NCBI GenBank assembly: GCA_945957605.1
Contig: CAMFLR010000001.1
Location: 682,001 to 746,000, forward strand
Direction of reading: 5' to 3'
Origin: an uncultured Isosphaeraceae bacterium
GTDB taxonomy: Bacteria; Planctomycetota; Planctomycetia; Isosphaerales; Isosphaeraceae
DNA length: 64,000 nucleotides
The notes below the pieces were generated by a model that was not told where the DNA came from, ran no database searches, and saw only the letters and a list, made by a program, of their open reading frames with translations. Made by a program: the position numbers and the translations under genes. Below, piece after piece: positions 1 through 8,657 of the stretch (the first letter of the stretch is position 1; each line of letters begins with the position of its first letter).

Positions 1-73
1 AAGATCGCACCCATTACGCTACAAAACCTGAAGTTTGTCCTACCAGCAAGGTGAGCGGGAGACATCGCGTTCC

Positions 74-484
74 ATGTATCGAGTGACTCGGGAAATCTCG
101 TTCTGTTATGGCCATCGTTTGATCAATTACGACGGAAAGTGCCGGCATCTACATGGCCACAACGGTCGCGCGGTGATCACGCTCGAAGCCAAGGCGCTCG
201 ACGCGAAGGGGATGCTCGTCGATTTCGGCGAGATCAAGCAGAAAGTGCAGAAGTGGATCGACGAAACACTCGACCACAACATGCTGCTCTGCAAGGACGA
301 CCCAATCTTGCCGATCCTGCAAGCACAGGGCGAGCGGGTCTTCGTGATGGACTACAACCCAACCGCCGAAAACATCGCCCGGCTGATCTTCGACCACGCT
401 CGCGAGGCAAATTTGCCGATCGTCGAGGTGCTGCTCTGGGAAACCGAGAACTGCTACGCCAGTTATCTTGGTGAAGACGTCTGA
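74..484 (+). CDS. queD: 6-carboxytetrahydropterin synthase / 6-pyruvoyl-tetrahydropterin synthase family
   Basis: Cytosolic zinc enzyme of the QueD/PTPS family. QueD converts dihydroneopterin triphosphate to 6-carboxytetrahydropterin on the queuosine and 7-deazaguanine route. The zinc-binding histidines are visible as GHRL and HLHGHN, the candidate catalytic Cys sits in GKCRHLHGH, and the C-terminal WETENCYASY carries the family's conserved Glu. At 136 residues it has the usual length. I chose ATG 74, which begins at the conserved MYRVTREISF, over an upstream TTG at 35; a purine-rich GAGCGGGAG lies ahead. No other queuosine gene is in the window. QueD versus a biopterin-type PTPS cannot be settled from sequence alone, though the Cys context fits QueD. 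Confidence 0.85.
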   Translation: MYRVTREISFCYGHRLINYDGKCRHLHGHNGRAVITLEAKALDAKGMLVDFGEIKQKVQKWIDETLDHNMLLCKDDPILPILQAQGERVFVMDYNPTAENIARLIFDHAREANLPIVEVLLWETENCYASYLGEDV

Positions 485-493
485 CCAGAAAAC

Positions 494-530
494 AAACGAG
501 ACGCCGCGGAGCTTGCCGGGCGTCTCGTTT
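494..530. terminator. Bidirectional hairpin between convergent genes
   Basis: A perfect 12-bp inverted repeat (AAACGAGACGCC / GGCGTCTCGTTT) with a 13-nt loop lies just after the queD stop and before the end of the opposite-strand gene. Its A- and T-rich flanks let it work on both strands as a shared terminator. Confidence 0.75.
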
Positions 531-553
531 CGATCATTTCGTCGGCGAATCGC

Positions 554-1315
554 TTACTTCTTTTCAACGACCGGGAAATCGACGCTCGTCACGAACCACT
601 CGTATTCATTGTTCTTGGGAAGACCCGTGATGAAGACGCGGGCGTATTGCGTTGCCTCGGGGAAATCCTTGGTTACTGGGCCAGTGACTGCGAAGCGCTG
701 AATCGCCTTTACCTGCAAGCCGTCGGAGGCGTGGTTCGTTACGCCCTCGTAGTCGATTTTGAGTTGATCCTTCGCCGTCTTGACGCGCTCAAAGAGATGC
801 GTGAGACCGACGTGGATCATCTCGAACTCGCGCTGGGCGCGAACTCCTTCCATCATCTCGCTCGCGACTTTCTGGGCGGTTTTTCCTTTGCGCTGGTCGG
901 GCGTCGCCTGGTAATACGCGAGTTCGTCAAACGATCCTGACTTGATCGCTTTGACGTACTGTTCGCCGAATTTATCGGCAGCACGCGTGATCATCCAGCC
1001 CTGCATCAACGTGATGGTCCACGCGCACAGGACGAACATCAGCGACACGGCGATTCCCGCATTCGCCAGCTTGTCGCCGGTGTATAGCTCGGGAAATGCC
1101 CGAATCTTGCGGTGAGCAAGGACACCGAACAGAATGCCCGCCACGCCAAAGAGCGAGAATCCAAGTTCGGTGAACGTCAGGACCGACACGATTCCGAACA
1201 CGAGCGACAAAACGGCCAGCGGGGTCAATGCGCGATACGCTGGGATCTCATTGTCAATGAGTCCAGAGTCGTCATGCGCGACCGGTTTGGCTCCGGACTG
1301 CGAGTCAATGGCCAC
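554..1315 (-). CDS. DUF4190-like membrane protein with soluble C-terminal domain
   Basis: Protein of 253 residues. Residues ~28-75 hold a hydrophobic stretch with the small-residue pattern of DUF4190 proteins (LAVLSLVFGIVSVL, then GVLAHRKIR), and a further membrane segment lies at ~88-112 (GIAVSLMFVLCAWTITLMQG). The remaining ~140 residues are polar with no motif I recognise. The start is GTG 1315, preceded by AGGAG at 8-nt spacing. The gene converges on queD across a shared hairpin. No function can be assigned; a membrane-anchored extracytoplasmic domain is the best description. Confidence 0.7.
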   Translation of the reverse strand: MAIDSQSGAKPVAHDDSGLIDNEIPAYRALTPLAVLSLVFGIVSVLTFTELGFSLFGVAGILFGVLAHRKIRAFPELYTGDKLANAGIAVSLMFVLCAWTITLMQGWMITRAADKFGEQYVKAIKSGSFDELAYYQATPDQRKGKTAQKVASEMMEGVRAQREFEMIHVGLTHLFERVKTAKDQLKIDYEGVTNHASDGLQVKAIQRFAVTGPVTKDFPEATQYARVFITGLPKNNEYEWFVTSVDFPVVEKK

Positions 1316-1438
1316 GAAAAAACTCCTGATGCTGCAACGACAGGCGCCTTCGCGAGCGATCGCCGCGATACGAACGAAATGAATAAGAATAATCCGATCT
1401 TGCGAGACGCCGGATGATCCTCCAGACGTTGAGGCTAA

Positions 1439-1454
1439 CCCCCCGCGCGGGGGG
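1439..1454. repeat. 16-bp perfect GC palindrome
   Basis: CCCCCCGCGCGGGGGG is a perfect palindrome in the 192-bp spacer upstream of the DUF4190-like gene and downstream of the next minus-strand gene (stop at 1508). It could be a transcription stop for the latter or the remnant of a dispersed repeat. No other copy was noticed in this window. Confidence 0.4.
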
Positions 1455-1507
1455 ACGTCAAGCGTTACGAGCGCCTACTCTGACATCTGACAACCGGCAA
1501 CTCACAA

Positions 1508-2035
1508 CTAACGCGCCAGCGCCAGTAGTGACCCTGTCGACGTCATCGTCGATAGCCCCATGCCAACCCAGAACAGCCCAAGAATCCAGCCAGTGACGTT
1601 CGTCCACGACCAGTCGCGCCCGCCTGCCCTCCACCGCCAGCCCGCCAGGGCGACGGCGAGAATCGTCAAACCCATCGCCTGATAGCTCAACGGCGTCGTC
1701 CAGGCGATGCTCCGCCACTCGCCACGCAAAATCGCGGCGATGTCGAACACCCAGATCATCAGGCCGCCCGCCAGCCAGACCAGCTCGCCAAGGCCGCCCT
1801 CGCCCCGCTCCTTGCGGCTCAACAGCAGAACAGGCCCAATCACCGCGAGGCAGCCCGCAACCGTGAACAGATTCGCAAGCAGTTGCGTGGGAGGCCACGA
1901 CATCTGCCGGCGCGAAACCAGCGTCCAGACTCCCAGCCCGATCGCGCCGACCAGGAGCGAACCCGTCACGATTGGCGACGACCCGCCCGAGGGCGCGGCT
2001 GCGCCTGCTTTGTTCGTACCACGCTTGCCGGCCAT
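1508..2035 (-). CDS. Hypothetical multi-pass membrane protein
   Basis: Protein of 175 residues from ATG 2035 (MAGKRGTNKAG). A start 17 codons upstream is possible but reads through Arg-rich, non-conserved-looking sequence. About five hydrophobic segments follow a Gly/Ala/Ser-rich cytoplasmic N-terminus, including GSLLVGAIGLGVWTL, LLANLFTVAGCLAVIGPVLLL, LVWLAGGLMIWVFDIAAIL and MGLTILAVALAGW. No catalytic motif is visible and I do not recognise the family. It faces away from the HlyD-type gene. Confidence 0.6.
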   Translation of the reverse strand: MAGKRGTNKAGAAAPSGGSSPIVTGSLLVGAIGLGVWTLVSRRQMSWPPTQLLANLFTVAGCLAVIGPVLLLSRKERGEGGLGELVWLAGGLMIWVFDIAAILRGEWRSIAWTTPLSYQAMGLTILAVALAGWRWRAGGRDWSWTNVTGWILGLFWVGMGLSTMTSTGSLLALAR

Positions 2036-2210
2036 GAGTCGACGCTCTCGCGAGGGTGTGCCAGAATCGAGAGGAAAATCCCTCATCGTTTTCGGCGCTC
2101 TCTCGCGCGAGAATTCAGCGACGAATCATGCAGCGGCTCGGTGTGATTCGGATTGCGCCCATCGGTCGAAATGCACCGAGCGGCCGGTCGAAATCACGCC
2201 CGAATCTGCT

Positions 2211-3767
2211 TTACAATCCCGTTTTGTGGGTGTGCGAGTGCTCGCCAGTGTGACTGGCCGCCACGGCGTGCTCGTCAGCCGTGTGGACGGTGTTCGACGC
2301 AGCCTGCGAATTCGCGTGAACCACGTCGTCCTTCGCGTCAACGACGAGCGCAGCGTAGTCTTCAATGTGCGACACGTCGCTTACGACCTGCTCGCCCTCG
2401 TCCAGGCCTTCGATCACTTCCAGCGAGTCGAAGTCGGACTCGCCAAGTGTGATGTGCCGGCGTTCGAGCTGGCCGTCTGCCGACGCGACGTAGCAGAAGT
2501 CGGCCCCGTCCTCGACGGCAAGCGCCTCGGGCGGAATTGCGATGACGTCTGGGTGAGTGCTCAGGTCGATCGCCACCTCAGCCGACATTTCGGGCCGAAT
2601 CTGTGACGGCGGGTTATTGATGTGAATCGTCGCGTTAAACGACCGCTTGTCGCTCAGCCAGGTGTTTTCGCCGTCGGGCATCGGGTCGATCTTCACGACC
2701 GTGCCCTCAAGCTCGCGATTGCTCAAACCGGGAATCTTCGCCGACACTTTCATGCCGGGTTTTACCTTCGCCATTACCGACTCGTGCAGTTTGACGATCA
2801 CCTTCATCCGAGACAGGTCGGGCAGGTAGAAGAGTTGCTGCCCCTGCCGCACGCTCGAACCAGCTTCAACCGGTGCCGTCGAGCTGAAATACTGGGTGTT
2901 GTTCGCGTAGATCAGATAACCATCGTGCGGAGCGCGAATGGTGCAGTAATCCACCATCTGCTTGTAATACTCGAAGCGCTCCAGAAACCGGTCGTACCGC
3001 ATTTGATTGGCGATCAGAGTGGCACGCGCAGATTCAACCGCCGCGTTCAGCGCCTTCATTTCGATTGGTGCGCCGAACTTGACGAAGTTCTCCATGTCCC
3101 ACTTGGCCTTGAGAATCTCCTGGTCGCAACGCTTCACCGTCAGGCGGTCCGTTGCGATCTGGTCGAGTGACGCATATCCCTTCGACCGCATTCGCTCTGT
3201 CCAGGCCAAACGCGCGGTCGCACGAACCCGGTTCGACTCAGCCAGCTTGAGCCGCCCCTCGTTCTCTTGCTGCGTCTGAATCATCAAGCCATCGCGAAAC
3301 TGGGCCACACCCATTTGCGAGGTTTCAAAATCGAGCTTGGCCCGTTCGAGGTCGGCTCGGGCGCGGTCGACTCTGATCTGCTGCTGACGAACGAGTTCTT
3401 CGTATTCCGACGAGTCGAGCGAACAGAGCAAATCGTTCTTTTTGACGAACGTGCCGTCGTCGATGACCCAAAGGATCGTCGTGGCGCCGCTGGAGTATCC
3501 GACGCGCCCTTCGCTGGTGGATGCGAGCCGCTCGATCTTGGCGTCGATGAGCGTGCTGTTTTCGCTCGCCGTCTTACCAGGCGCCCGTAGCACGGGATTT
3601 ACGTCAGCCCGACGGGCCGAGACGAGCGTTAAATTCGTCAACGAGGGCCGCGGTGGTTTCGTGTATTCGAGGTAACCCCAAACTCCGGCAACCGTAAGTC
3701 CGAGAAACGCGACGATGAACGCGAATCGCTTCATCAAACGGGAAAGCGAGCGACGTTGCTTGGACAT
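2211..3767 (-). CDS. HlyD/RND-type membrane fusion (periplasmic adaptor) protein
   Basis: Periplasmic adaptor that would link an inner-membrane pump to an outer-membrane channel. From ATG 3767 (CCTCCGAGGGG upstream) it has 518 residues: a basic start, one N-terminal membrane anchor (FAFIVAFLGLTVAGVWGYL), a split biotinyl-lipoyl-like region, a long Glu/Arg/Gln-rich coiled-coil hairpin (~residues 120-280), the second lipoyl half (IRAPHDGYLIYA), and beta-barrel/MPD segments (IPPEALAVEDG). The last ~35 residues hold seven His (TADEHAVAASHTGEHSHTHK), a likely metal-binding tail. No RND or ABC partner gene is adjacent, so the substrate is unknown; metal export is only a guess from the tail. Confidence 0.82.
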   Translation of the reverse strand: MSKQRRSLSRLMKRFAFIVAFLGLTVAGVWGYLEYTKPPRPSLTNLTLVSARRADVNPVLRAPGKTASENSTLIDAKIERLASTSEGRVGYSSGATTILWVIDDGTFVKKNDLLCSLDSSEYEELVRQQQIRVDRARADLERAKLDFETSQMGVAQFRDGLMIQTQQENEGRLKLAESNRVRATARLAWTERMRSKGYASLDQIATDRLTVKRCDQEILKAKWDMENFVKFGAPIEMKALNAAVESARATLIANQMRYDRFLERFEYYKQMVDYCTIRAPHDGYLIYANNTQYFSSTAPVEAGSSVRQGQQLFYLPDLSRMKVIVKLHESVMAKVKPGMKVSAKIPGLSNRELEGTVVKIDPMPDGENTWLSDKRSFNATIHINNPPSQIRPEMSAEVAIDLSTHPDVIAIPPEALAVEDGADFCYVASADGQLERRHITLGESDFDSLEVIEGLDEGEQVVSDVSHIEDYAALVVDAKDDVVHANSQAASNTVHTADEHAVAASHTGEHSHTHKTGL

Positions 3768-4197
3768 GACGGAAAACCCCTCGGAGGACGAGGCGGGGAG
3801 GACGGTTACGGTAGGTGGCACGAACGAATCGTGCGCATTGATTCTCAAAAGGCGGGGATCGAAATCGAGCACGAACGAGGAAGGCAAACCGGCGGAACAC
3901 TGGCAGGAACTATCGTGAATCGTCCTGGATTGTATCGGCTGGGCAACCTCGCCCCTCATGACCCTTATCGCACTTTTCGAGGGTAAGGCACGTGAACAGA
4001 CCGATTATCCTAAGAAATTCACTCGCGGTCAAAGGCCTCGATCGGAGTTTATTGTAAAACAAATCTTGGACGGCGGCAAGGCCGTCCAAAATCGTTATAA
4101 CGTGCCCAAACTCAACACTTGAACCGACGAATCGGCGGTTTTGGGTGTCGCCTGTGTCAAAAAGTCAGCGCAATCGACAATTTGCTCAGACGCTCGC
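3768..4197. other. Intergenic region with a minus-strand terminator (430 bp)
   Basis: No open frame with coding character was found between the adaptor gene start and the ClC gene stop. A hairpin at 4066-4089 (TTGGACGGC / GCCGTCCAA, 6-nt loop) is followed on the minus strand by GATTTGTTTT, so it probably ends the ClC transcript. The rest should hold the adaptor gene promoter, which I could not pinpoint. Confidence 0.5.
4066..4089 (-). terminator. Rho-independent terminator downstream of ClC gene
   Basis: A 9-bp perfect stem with a 6-nt loop and a U-rich tail on the minus strand, about 110 nt past the ClC stop codon. Confidence 0.6.
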
Positions 4198-6120
4198 TCA
4201 ATTCAACTCTCGGGAAGCGTTGGGTTCAGGCTCACCCTGCAGCATACTCAAGTACGCTCTGGCCACCTCTGCGCGACGAACAATTCCCACAAGACGCTTG
4301 CTATCGAACCCCTCGACGAGCGGTAGTGCGAGCACGTCGTTCTCCATGAAAAGTTGCATGGCGACGTCGAGCGTGTCATCGAGATGGAGCGGTTGAATGT
4401 TCGTCCGCATGAGATCCGCCGCGACCAGCCATGAGTCTGCACTACCGCCCTTGAGCGCGAGATGAAGCTCGTCGAGAACGACGATGCCAAGCAATTGCGC
4501 TTCGGTCGTGACGACCGGCAGAACCGAGTAAGTCGCCGCATCAAACTGCGCGGCAACTTCGGCAACAGAATCGCTCGGATTCAGAGTCGGGGCGTGCTGC
4601 CCTTCATTGACAAATCGACGAATCTCCACGCCCGCGATTCGGTCACGGACGAAATCGCCGCGATGAGCCGCCGACTTCGACCGGCTTGCCACCTGAGATT
4701 GATAGAGCGGTTCCTCATCCGAGATCAGGAATGAGAGTGTGCAAACCCAAAGCGCGGGTAAGAGAAGTCGATAATCCCCCGTCATCTCGCTGACGATGAT
4801 CAGCGTCGAGAATGGTGTTTTCGCCGCGGCCGAGAAGAATCCCGCCATCCCCAAAATGACAAACGACGCCGCATGTGGTGCCGCCGCCGGCCAGAGCTTA
4901 TGCATCAGCACGCCAAATCCGCCCCCCGCGCAGCCGCCAATCACCATCGACGGCCCAAACACGCCGCCCGATCCACCACTGCCGATCGTCAGGCTCGTCG
5001 TAAGGATTTTGCCGAACGCGATCGCAATGAGCAAAAACGCGGGAAACGCCGTTTCATCGCGAAGCACATCCTGCAAAATTCCGTAGCCGTAGGACATCAC
5101 CGCCAGCGACGATGTGTGACGACCCAACGCGTAATAGATGATGAGACCAGCGGCTCCCGTCATCGCCGCACCAATTGCCGGAACGTACGTTTTCGAAAGG
5201 GGAATTCGCTTGAACAGATGATGAATTCCATAAAACGTGCGGACGTAAATCATCGACATCACAGCCATCAAGATTGCCAGGATCGTGTAAGGCACAAGCT
5301 CCCAGGCGTTCGAGAAAACGAGATTGTCTGGAGTCGTGAAAAGAGGTTTCCACGGTTCGGCGATGCCGCCAAGTAAGTATGCAATCACGCCAAACGTGCA
5401 GTAAGAAACGACGCTCGCGAGGCCAGTCGGTAGAATCACCTCGGGCTCGAACTCGGGCGAAAAGTACATGATTTCCGCGGCGAAGAGCGTTCCCGCGAGC
5501 GGAGCGCGGAAAATCGCCGCCACACCCGCTCCCATACCAGCCGCAAGCAAAATCCGTCGCTGCGCCGGTTTGAAGCCGAGTAGTCCGCCAAGGACTGAAC
5601 CAAAGCCCGCGCCAATCTGGGCGATCGGTCCTTCCCGTCCCCCCGAACCGCCTGTACCGATCGTCAAAGCGCTCGAAATGAGCTTCACAAGTGGCACGCG
5701 GGGACGAACGTAACCGCCTTGTTCATGATACGACGCAATCGCCGCATCGGTGCCGTGCCCTTCGGCCTCGGGCGCGAAGCGGTTGACGATCCAACCGCTA
5801 ATCAGGCCGCCGACTGTCGGCACGATCAATAGCAGCCAAGGCGTGAGCGACGCTTCGAGGCCAGGAATCCAAGGAAAACGAACCTCCGAAGCAGGACCGC
5901 TCGGATGGTAGCCGGCAACGCCTTCGAGACTGTAATGAGCGACGAGTTCGCCGAGCGCCGTGAAAACAATCCCGCCGACTCCCGCCACAAACCCGACGGC
6001 AACGCATGCCGCAAGCACGCGTCCCTGCGTGCGCATTCTGCGTTTACCGAACTCGAGGAATTCCGGAAACCATCGAAAGGGCGATGACGGGTGTCTTCCA
6101 GGTGCGGCGGGTGAATTCAT
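4198..6120 (-). CDS. ClC-family chloride channel/antiporter with C-terminal CBS domains
   Basis: Inner-membrane ClC protein of 640 residues, with ~450 residues of membrane helices followed by two CBS regulatory domains (~510-630, nucleotide-sensing in related proteins). The gating-glutamate motif GREGP is at 161-165 (Glu163). The second anion-binding motif is GSGGSGGVFGP, and the first (GSGIP in E. coli ClC) is GHGTD at 121-125. The region matching E. coli Glu202-Glu203 reads AEIMY, so the internal proton glutamate is Ile217. That leaves open whether it is an H+/Cl- exchanger or a passive channel. ATG 6120 starts it; it is monocistronic, with a terminator at 4066-4089. Confidence 0.9.
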   Translation of the reverse strand: MNSPAAPGRHPSSPFRWFPEFLEFGKRRMRTQGRVLAACVAVGFVAGVGGIVFTALGELVAHYSLEGVAGYHPSGPASEVRFPWIPGLEASLTPWLLLIVPTVGGLISGWIVNRFAPEAEGHGTDAAIASYHEQGGYVRPRVPLVKLISSALTIGTGGSGGREGPIAQIGAGFGSVLGGLLGFKPAQRRILLAAGMGAGVAAIFRAPLAGTLFAAEIMYFSPEFEPEVILPTGLASVVSYCTFGVIAYLLGGIAEPWKPLFTTPDNLVFSNAWELVPYTILAILMAVMSMIYVRTFYGIHHLFKRIPLSKTYVPAIGAAMTGAAGLIIYYALGRHTSSLAVMSYGYGILQDVLRDETAFPAFLLIAIAFGKILTTSLTIGSGGSGGVFGPSMVIGGCAGGGFGVLMHKLWPAAAPHAASFVILGMAGFFSAAAKTPFSTLIIVSEMTGDYRLLLPALWVCTLSFLISDEEPLYQSQVASRSKSAAHRGDFVRDRIAGVEIRRFVNEGQHAPTLNPSDSVAEVAAQFDAATYSVLPVVTTEAQLLGIVVLDELHLALKGGSADSWLVAADLMRTNIQPLHLDDTLDVAMQLFMENDVLALPLVEGFDSKRLVGIVRRAEVARAYLSMLQGEPEPNASRELN

Positions 6121-6206
6121 CTCGAGCGCTCTTGAAGCCGAAAAAGCGCATTCTAAACGAACGGCCCTCCTGAGGCTCGCGCCAGATTGATTTTCTCGAT
6201 CGCAGA

Positions 6207-6845
6207 TTATTCGTATTGAAGGTCGCGCACGCGATCGGTGTAGAGCCGTTGATGTCGTTCCTGCGCCTCAGCCCAAGAACGCGGGAACCCGTAGCTTCCA
6301 GTAACAACTTCCTCGATCGCGACGCGTACCTGTCGAGCGCACGTATCAAAACTCACGCGGCCTACACCAGTTCCTAATCCTGGAAATGCGACCGACTGCA
6401 CCACGGACGAAACTGGCTCGCCAGCGCGAATACCACCCGCAACCTGACCGTGAGTGATCAACCGCAACGCCGCTCGGGCGGCGAGATAGGGATTGACCGT
6501 CTCGGACAAGATCATCGGCACGCGCATCGTCGGCGCGGCGATGACGTAAGGAATTCTCGGCCGGTCGGTTTCGACCAACTCAGCAGTGCCAACAAGCAAC
6601 TCGCCGTGATGCCTCGTGCGAATCAACTCTTGCAAACGTTCTTGGACGTGCCAGCCAAAGTGATAGCTGTAAAACCGGTCAATTCCGCCGTCCATGAATC
6701 CGAAACTGTTCGCCGGACTGACGACCGCGTCAACCTCAAGGTCAAGAATCGACCCGCGATGTATCGTCACGTCCGGCAAATCACCGCAATGGCGTTCCCA
6801 CGCTGCGGCCAGTTCGGGTTCAAGTGCGGCGAGGATGATTTTCAT
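6207..6845 (-). CDS. Macro domain-containing protein
   Basis: Cytosolic protein of 212 residues starting at ATG 6845 (MKIILAAL). The macro-fold ligand loop appears as AVVSPANSFGFMDGGID (~36-52) and the second glycine loop as AFPGLGTGVGRVS (~165-177). Macro domains bind ADP-ribose or remove it from proteins, nucleic acids or acetylated derivatives. The asparagine in PANS and the glycine-rich loops are present. Length and order suit a single-domain protein. No ADP-ribosyltransferase gene lies beside it, so the substrate is unknown. Confidence 0.8.
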   Translation of the reverse strand: MKIILAALEPELAAAWERHCGDLPDVTIHRGSILDLEVDAVVSPANSFGFMDGGIDRFYSYHFGWHVQERLQELIRTRHHGELLVGTAELVETDRPRIPYVIAAPTMRVPMILSETVNPYLAARAALRLITHGQVAGGIRAGEPVSSVVQSVAFPGLGTGVGRVSFDTCARQVRVAIEEVVTGSYGFPRSWAEAQERHQRLYTDRVRDLQYE

Positions 6846-6903
6846 CGCGAGATTCCTACACAACGGGAACGCGGTAGAGGCGCCGCGTCCCCGATTTAGT
6901 CGA

Positions 6904-7830
6904 TCACTTCTTGAGATGCTCGTCGAACCAATCGCCGACGATTTCGAGGTCTTTACCCATCTCGGGCCAGCCGTGGGCCATCCCCTTCCGCACAACGAGC
7001 TTGGTCGGCACGCCGACCGCCTTGAGCTTTTCGAGCACGAGTTCCGCCTGCTGAATCGGCACCAACGTATCGGCGTCTCCGTGCAGGATTAGCACCGGCG
7101 GGTCGTCCTTCGAGACGTGCGTCACCGGCGAGATCGACTTGGCGATTTCAATGATCTTCGACTCATCGGTTACTGGTACGTACATCTTTTTCATGATGTC
7201 GTAGTGATGAAAGTCGAACGCGGCGGCGAAGTCGTGCAAGGTCCCGCGTCCAACGGCGTTTTCGCCAGGCTTACCGTAGTTGAGGAAGTCGGTCGGCGGG
7301 AAGAATGACGCAACGGCCTTCACGCGGCTGGGAGTGCGCGAGATCGAGTCGAGCGACTGGAGCTTGCCGTAGTCGCCTCCCAGTCCTTGCATCAAAGAGA
7401 GATGTCCACCGGCTGAGAAACCGTAAATTCCCAGCTTTTCGGGGTCGACCTTGTAGTCCTTGGCGTTGTGACGAATGAACCGCACAGCGCGATTGAGGTC
7501 GTCAACAGCTTCGGGAATGGTGAACCTGGGCTGGCTGCCGTGAACGACGGTGAACACGGTGTAGCCGCGTTTGATCATCGGATCGACAAAGGCCGGGCTG
7601 ATCGCCTCGTGGCTCGAAAACCAGCCGCCGCTAATCACGAAGACCAGCCCGAGTCCGTTGGGCTTTTCCTTGGGCGTGAAAACATCGAGCGTGAGCGCCA
7701 TGCCGTGCTTGCGCCCGTAAATCACGTCTTGCTTGCGATCGAAATCGGCGGCGCCGGCCGCGTGAACAACTGGTGCCGCAAATTCCAGGGTCAGAACCAA
7801 TGCAGATGCCAATATCACAAACCGCTTCAT
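6904..7830 (-). CDS. Exported alpha/beta hydrolase (esterase-like)
   Basis: Protein of 308 residues from ATG 7830 (GGGGAG at 7-nt spacing), with a signal peptide (MKRFVILASALVLTLEFAAPVVHA). The oxyanion region is VFVISGGWFSS, the nucleophile elbow is GFSAGG, the acid lies in LHGDADTLVP and the His in GMAHGWPE. These form a complete catalytic triad of the prolyl-oligopeptidase/acetyl-esterase type. It probably acts on esterified glycans or other extracellular esters. Monocistronic, divergent from cutC. Confidence 0.82.
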   Translation of the reverse strand: MKRFVILASALVLTLEFAAPVVHAAGAADFDRKQDVIYGRKHGMALTLDVFTPKEKPNGLGLVFVISGGWFSSHEAISPAFVDPMIKRGYTVFTVVHGSQPRFTIPEAVDDLNRAVRFIRHNAKDYKVDPEKLGIYGFSAGGHLSLMQGLGGDYGKLQSLDSISRTPSRVKAVASFFPPTDFLNYGKPGENAVGRGTLHDFAAAFDFHHYDIMKKMYVPVTDESKIIEIAKSISPVTHVSKDDPPVLILHGDADTLVPIQQAELVLEKLKAVGVPTKLVVRKGMAHGWPEMGKDLEIVGDWFDEHLKK

Positions 7831-7943
7831 CTCGACTCCCCGGTGCAACTCTGAGGAAGTAGGAGGATTCGCTCGCGTCGAACTCGCAACGGCCGACGCT
7901 TGCCGATATCCTTGATATGCATCCTACCCCATAAGAGGCGGCC

Positions 7944-8657
7944 ATGCGGCGAATTCTCGAAATCTGCATCAGTGATTTCACCTCGGCGTGCAATGCGGCG
8001 AATGGTGGTGCCGATCGCGTTGAGCTTTGCGCTGATATCGCCTCGGGCGGCATAACTCCAAGCGCTGGCCTGATCCGCAAAGTTTGCGCAAACGTTGAGA
8101 TACCAGTGCAGGTTTTGATTCGTCCTCGCCCCGGTGATTTCGTCATATCCCTGGACGAGTACGACATCATGCGCCACGATATTGATGTGGCACGCCAGGC
8201 CGGCGTAGCGGGAATTGTGATTGGTGCGTTGAGAGAAGATAACAAGGTCGATCAGGAAATGACGGCTCGCCTGTGCGCACACGCGAAACCCCTCAACGTG
8301 ACTTTTCACCGTGCACTCGACCTCACCCCCTGCCCCGTCGAAGCTTTCCGCGATCTGATCGCACTCGGGATCGATCGCGTCTTAACTTCCGGAGGTCCGG
8401 GGGCCGCGCGGCAGCATCTTGAGGCGTTGCGCGAGATCAAGCAACTGGCGCCGGATTCGGTCGCCGTGATGGCAGGCGGTAGTATCACGCTCGAAGATCT
8501 TGCCGATCTCATTCGCGTCTGCGACTTGCGCGAATTTCACGTTGGTTCGTGGGTAACACGTCCAACGCAGGCGACATCACCATTTGGCAGTCCGCCCGCG
8601 CAGGTTCATCCCGGACGTGTCTCCCAGATTGTGCGTGCGATCACTTCGGCGGGATGA
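7944..8657 (+). CDS. cutC: CutC family protein
   Basis: A 237-residue TIM-barrel protein of the CutC family. Family hallmarks visible are LEICISDF at the N-terminus, NGGADRVELCADIASGGITPS, the IRPRPGDF segment, and VTFHRALDLT followed by RVLTSGGPGAA. CutC has been linked to copper tolerance in E. coli, but its biochemical activity is unsettled. The start is ATG 7944. It is divergent from the hydrolase gene, and its last 17 bp overlap the end of the convergent RidA-type gene. Confidence 0.9.
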   Translation: MRRILEICISDFTSACNAANGGADRVELCADIASGGITPSAGLIRKVCANVEIPVQVLIRPRPGDFVISLDEYDIMRHDIDVARQAGVAGIVIGALREDNKVDQEMTARLCAHAKPLNVTFHRALDLTPCPVEAFRDLIALGIDRVLTSGGPGAARQHLEALREIKQLAPDSVAVMAGGSITLEDLADLIRVCDLREFHVGSWVTRPTQATSPFGSPPAQVHPGRVSQIVRAITSAG

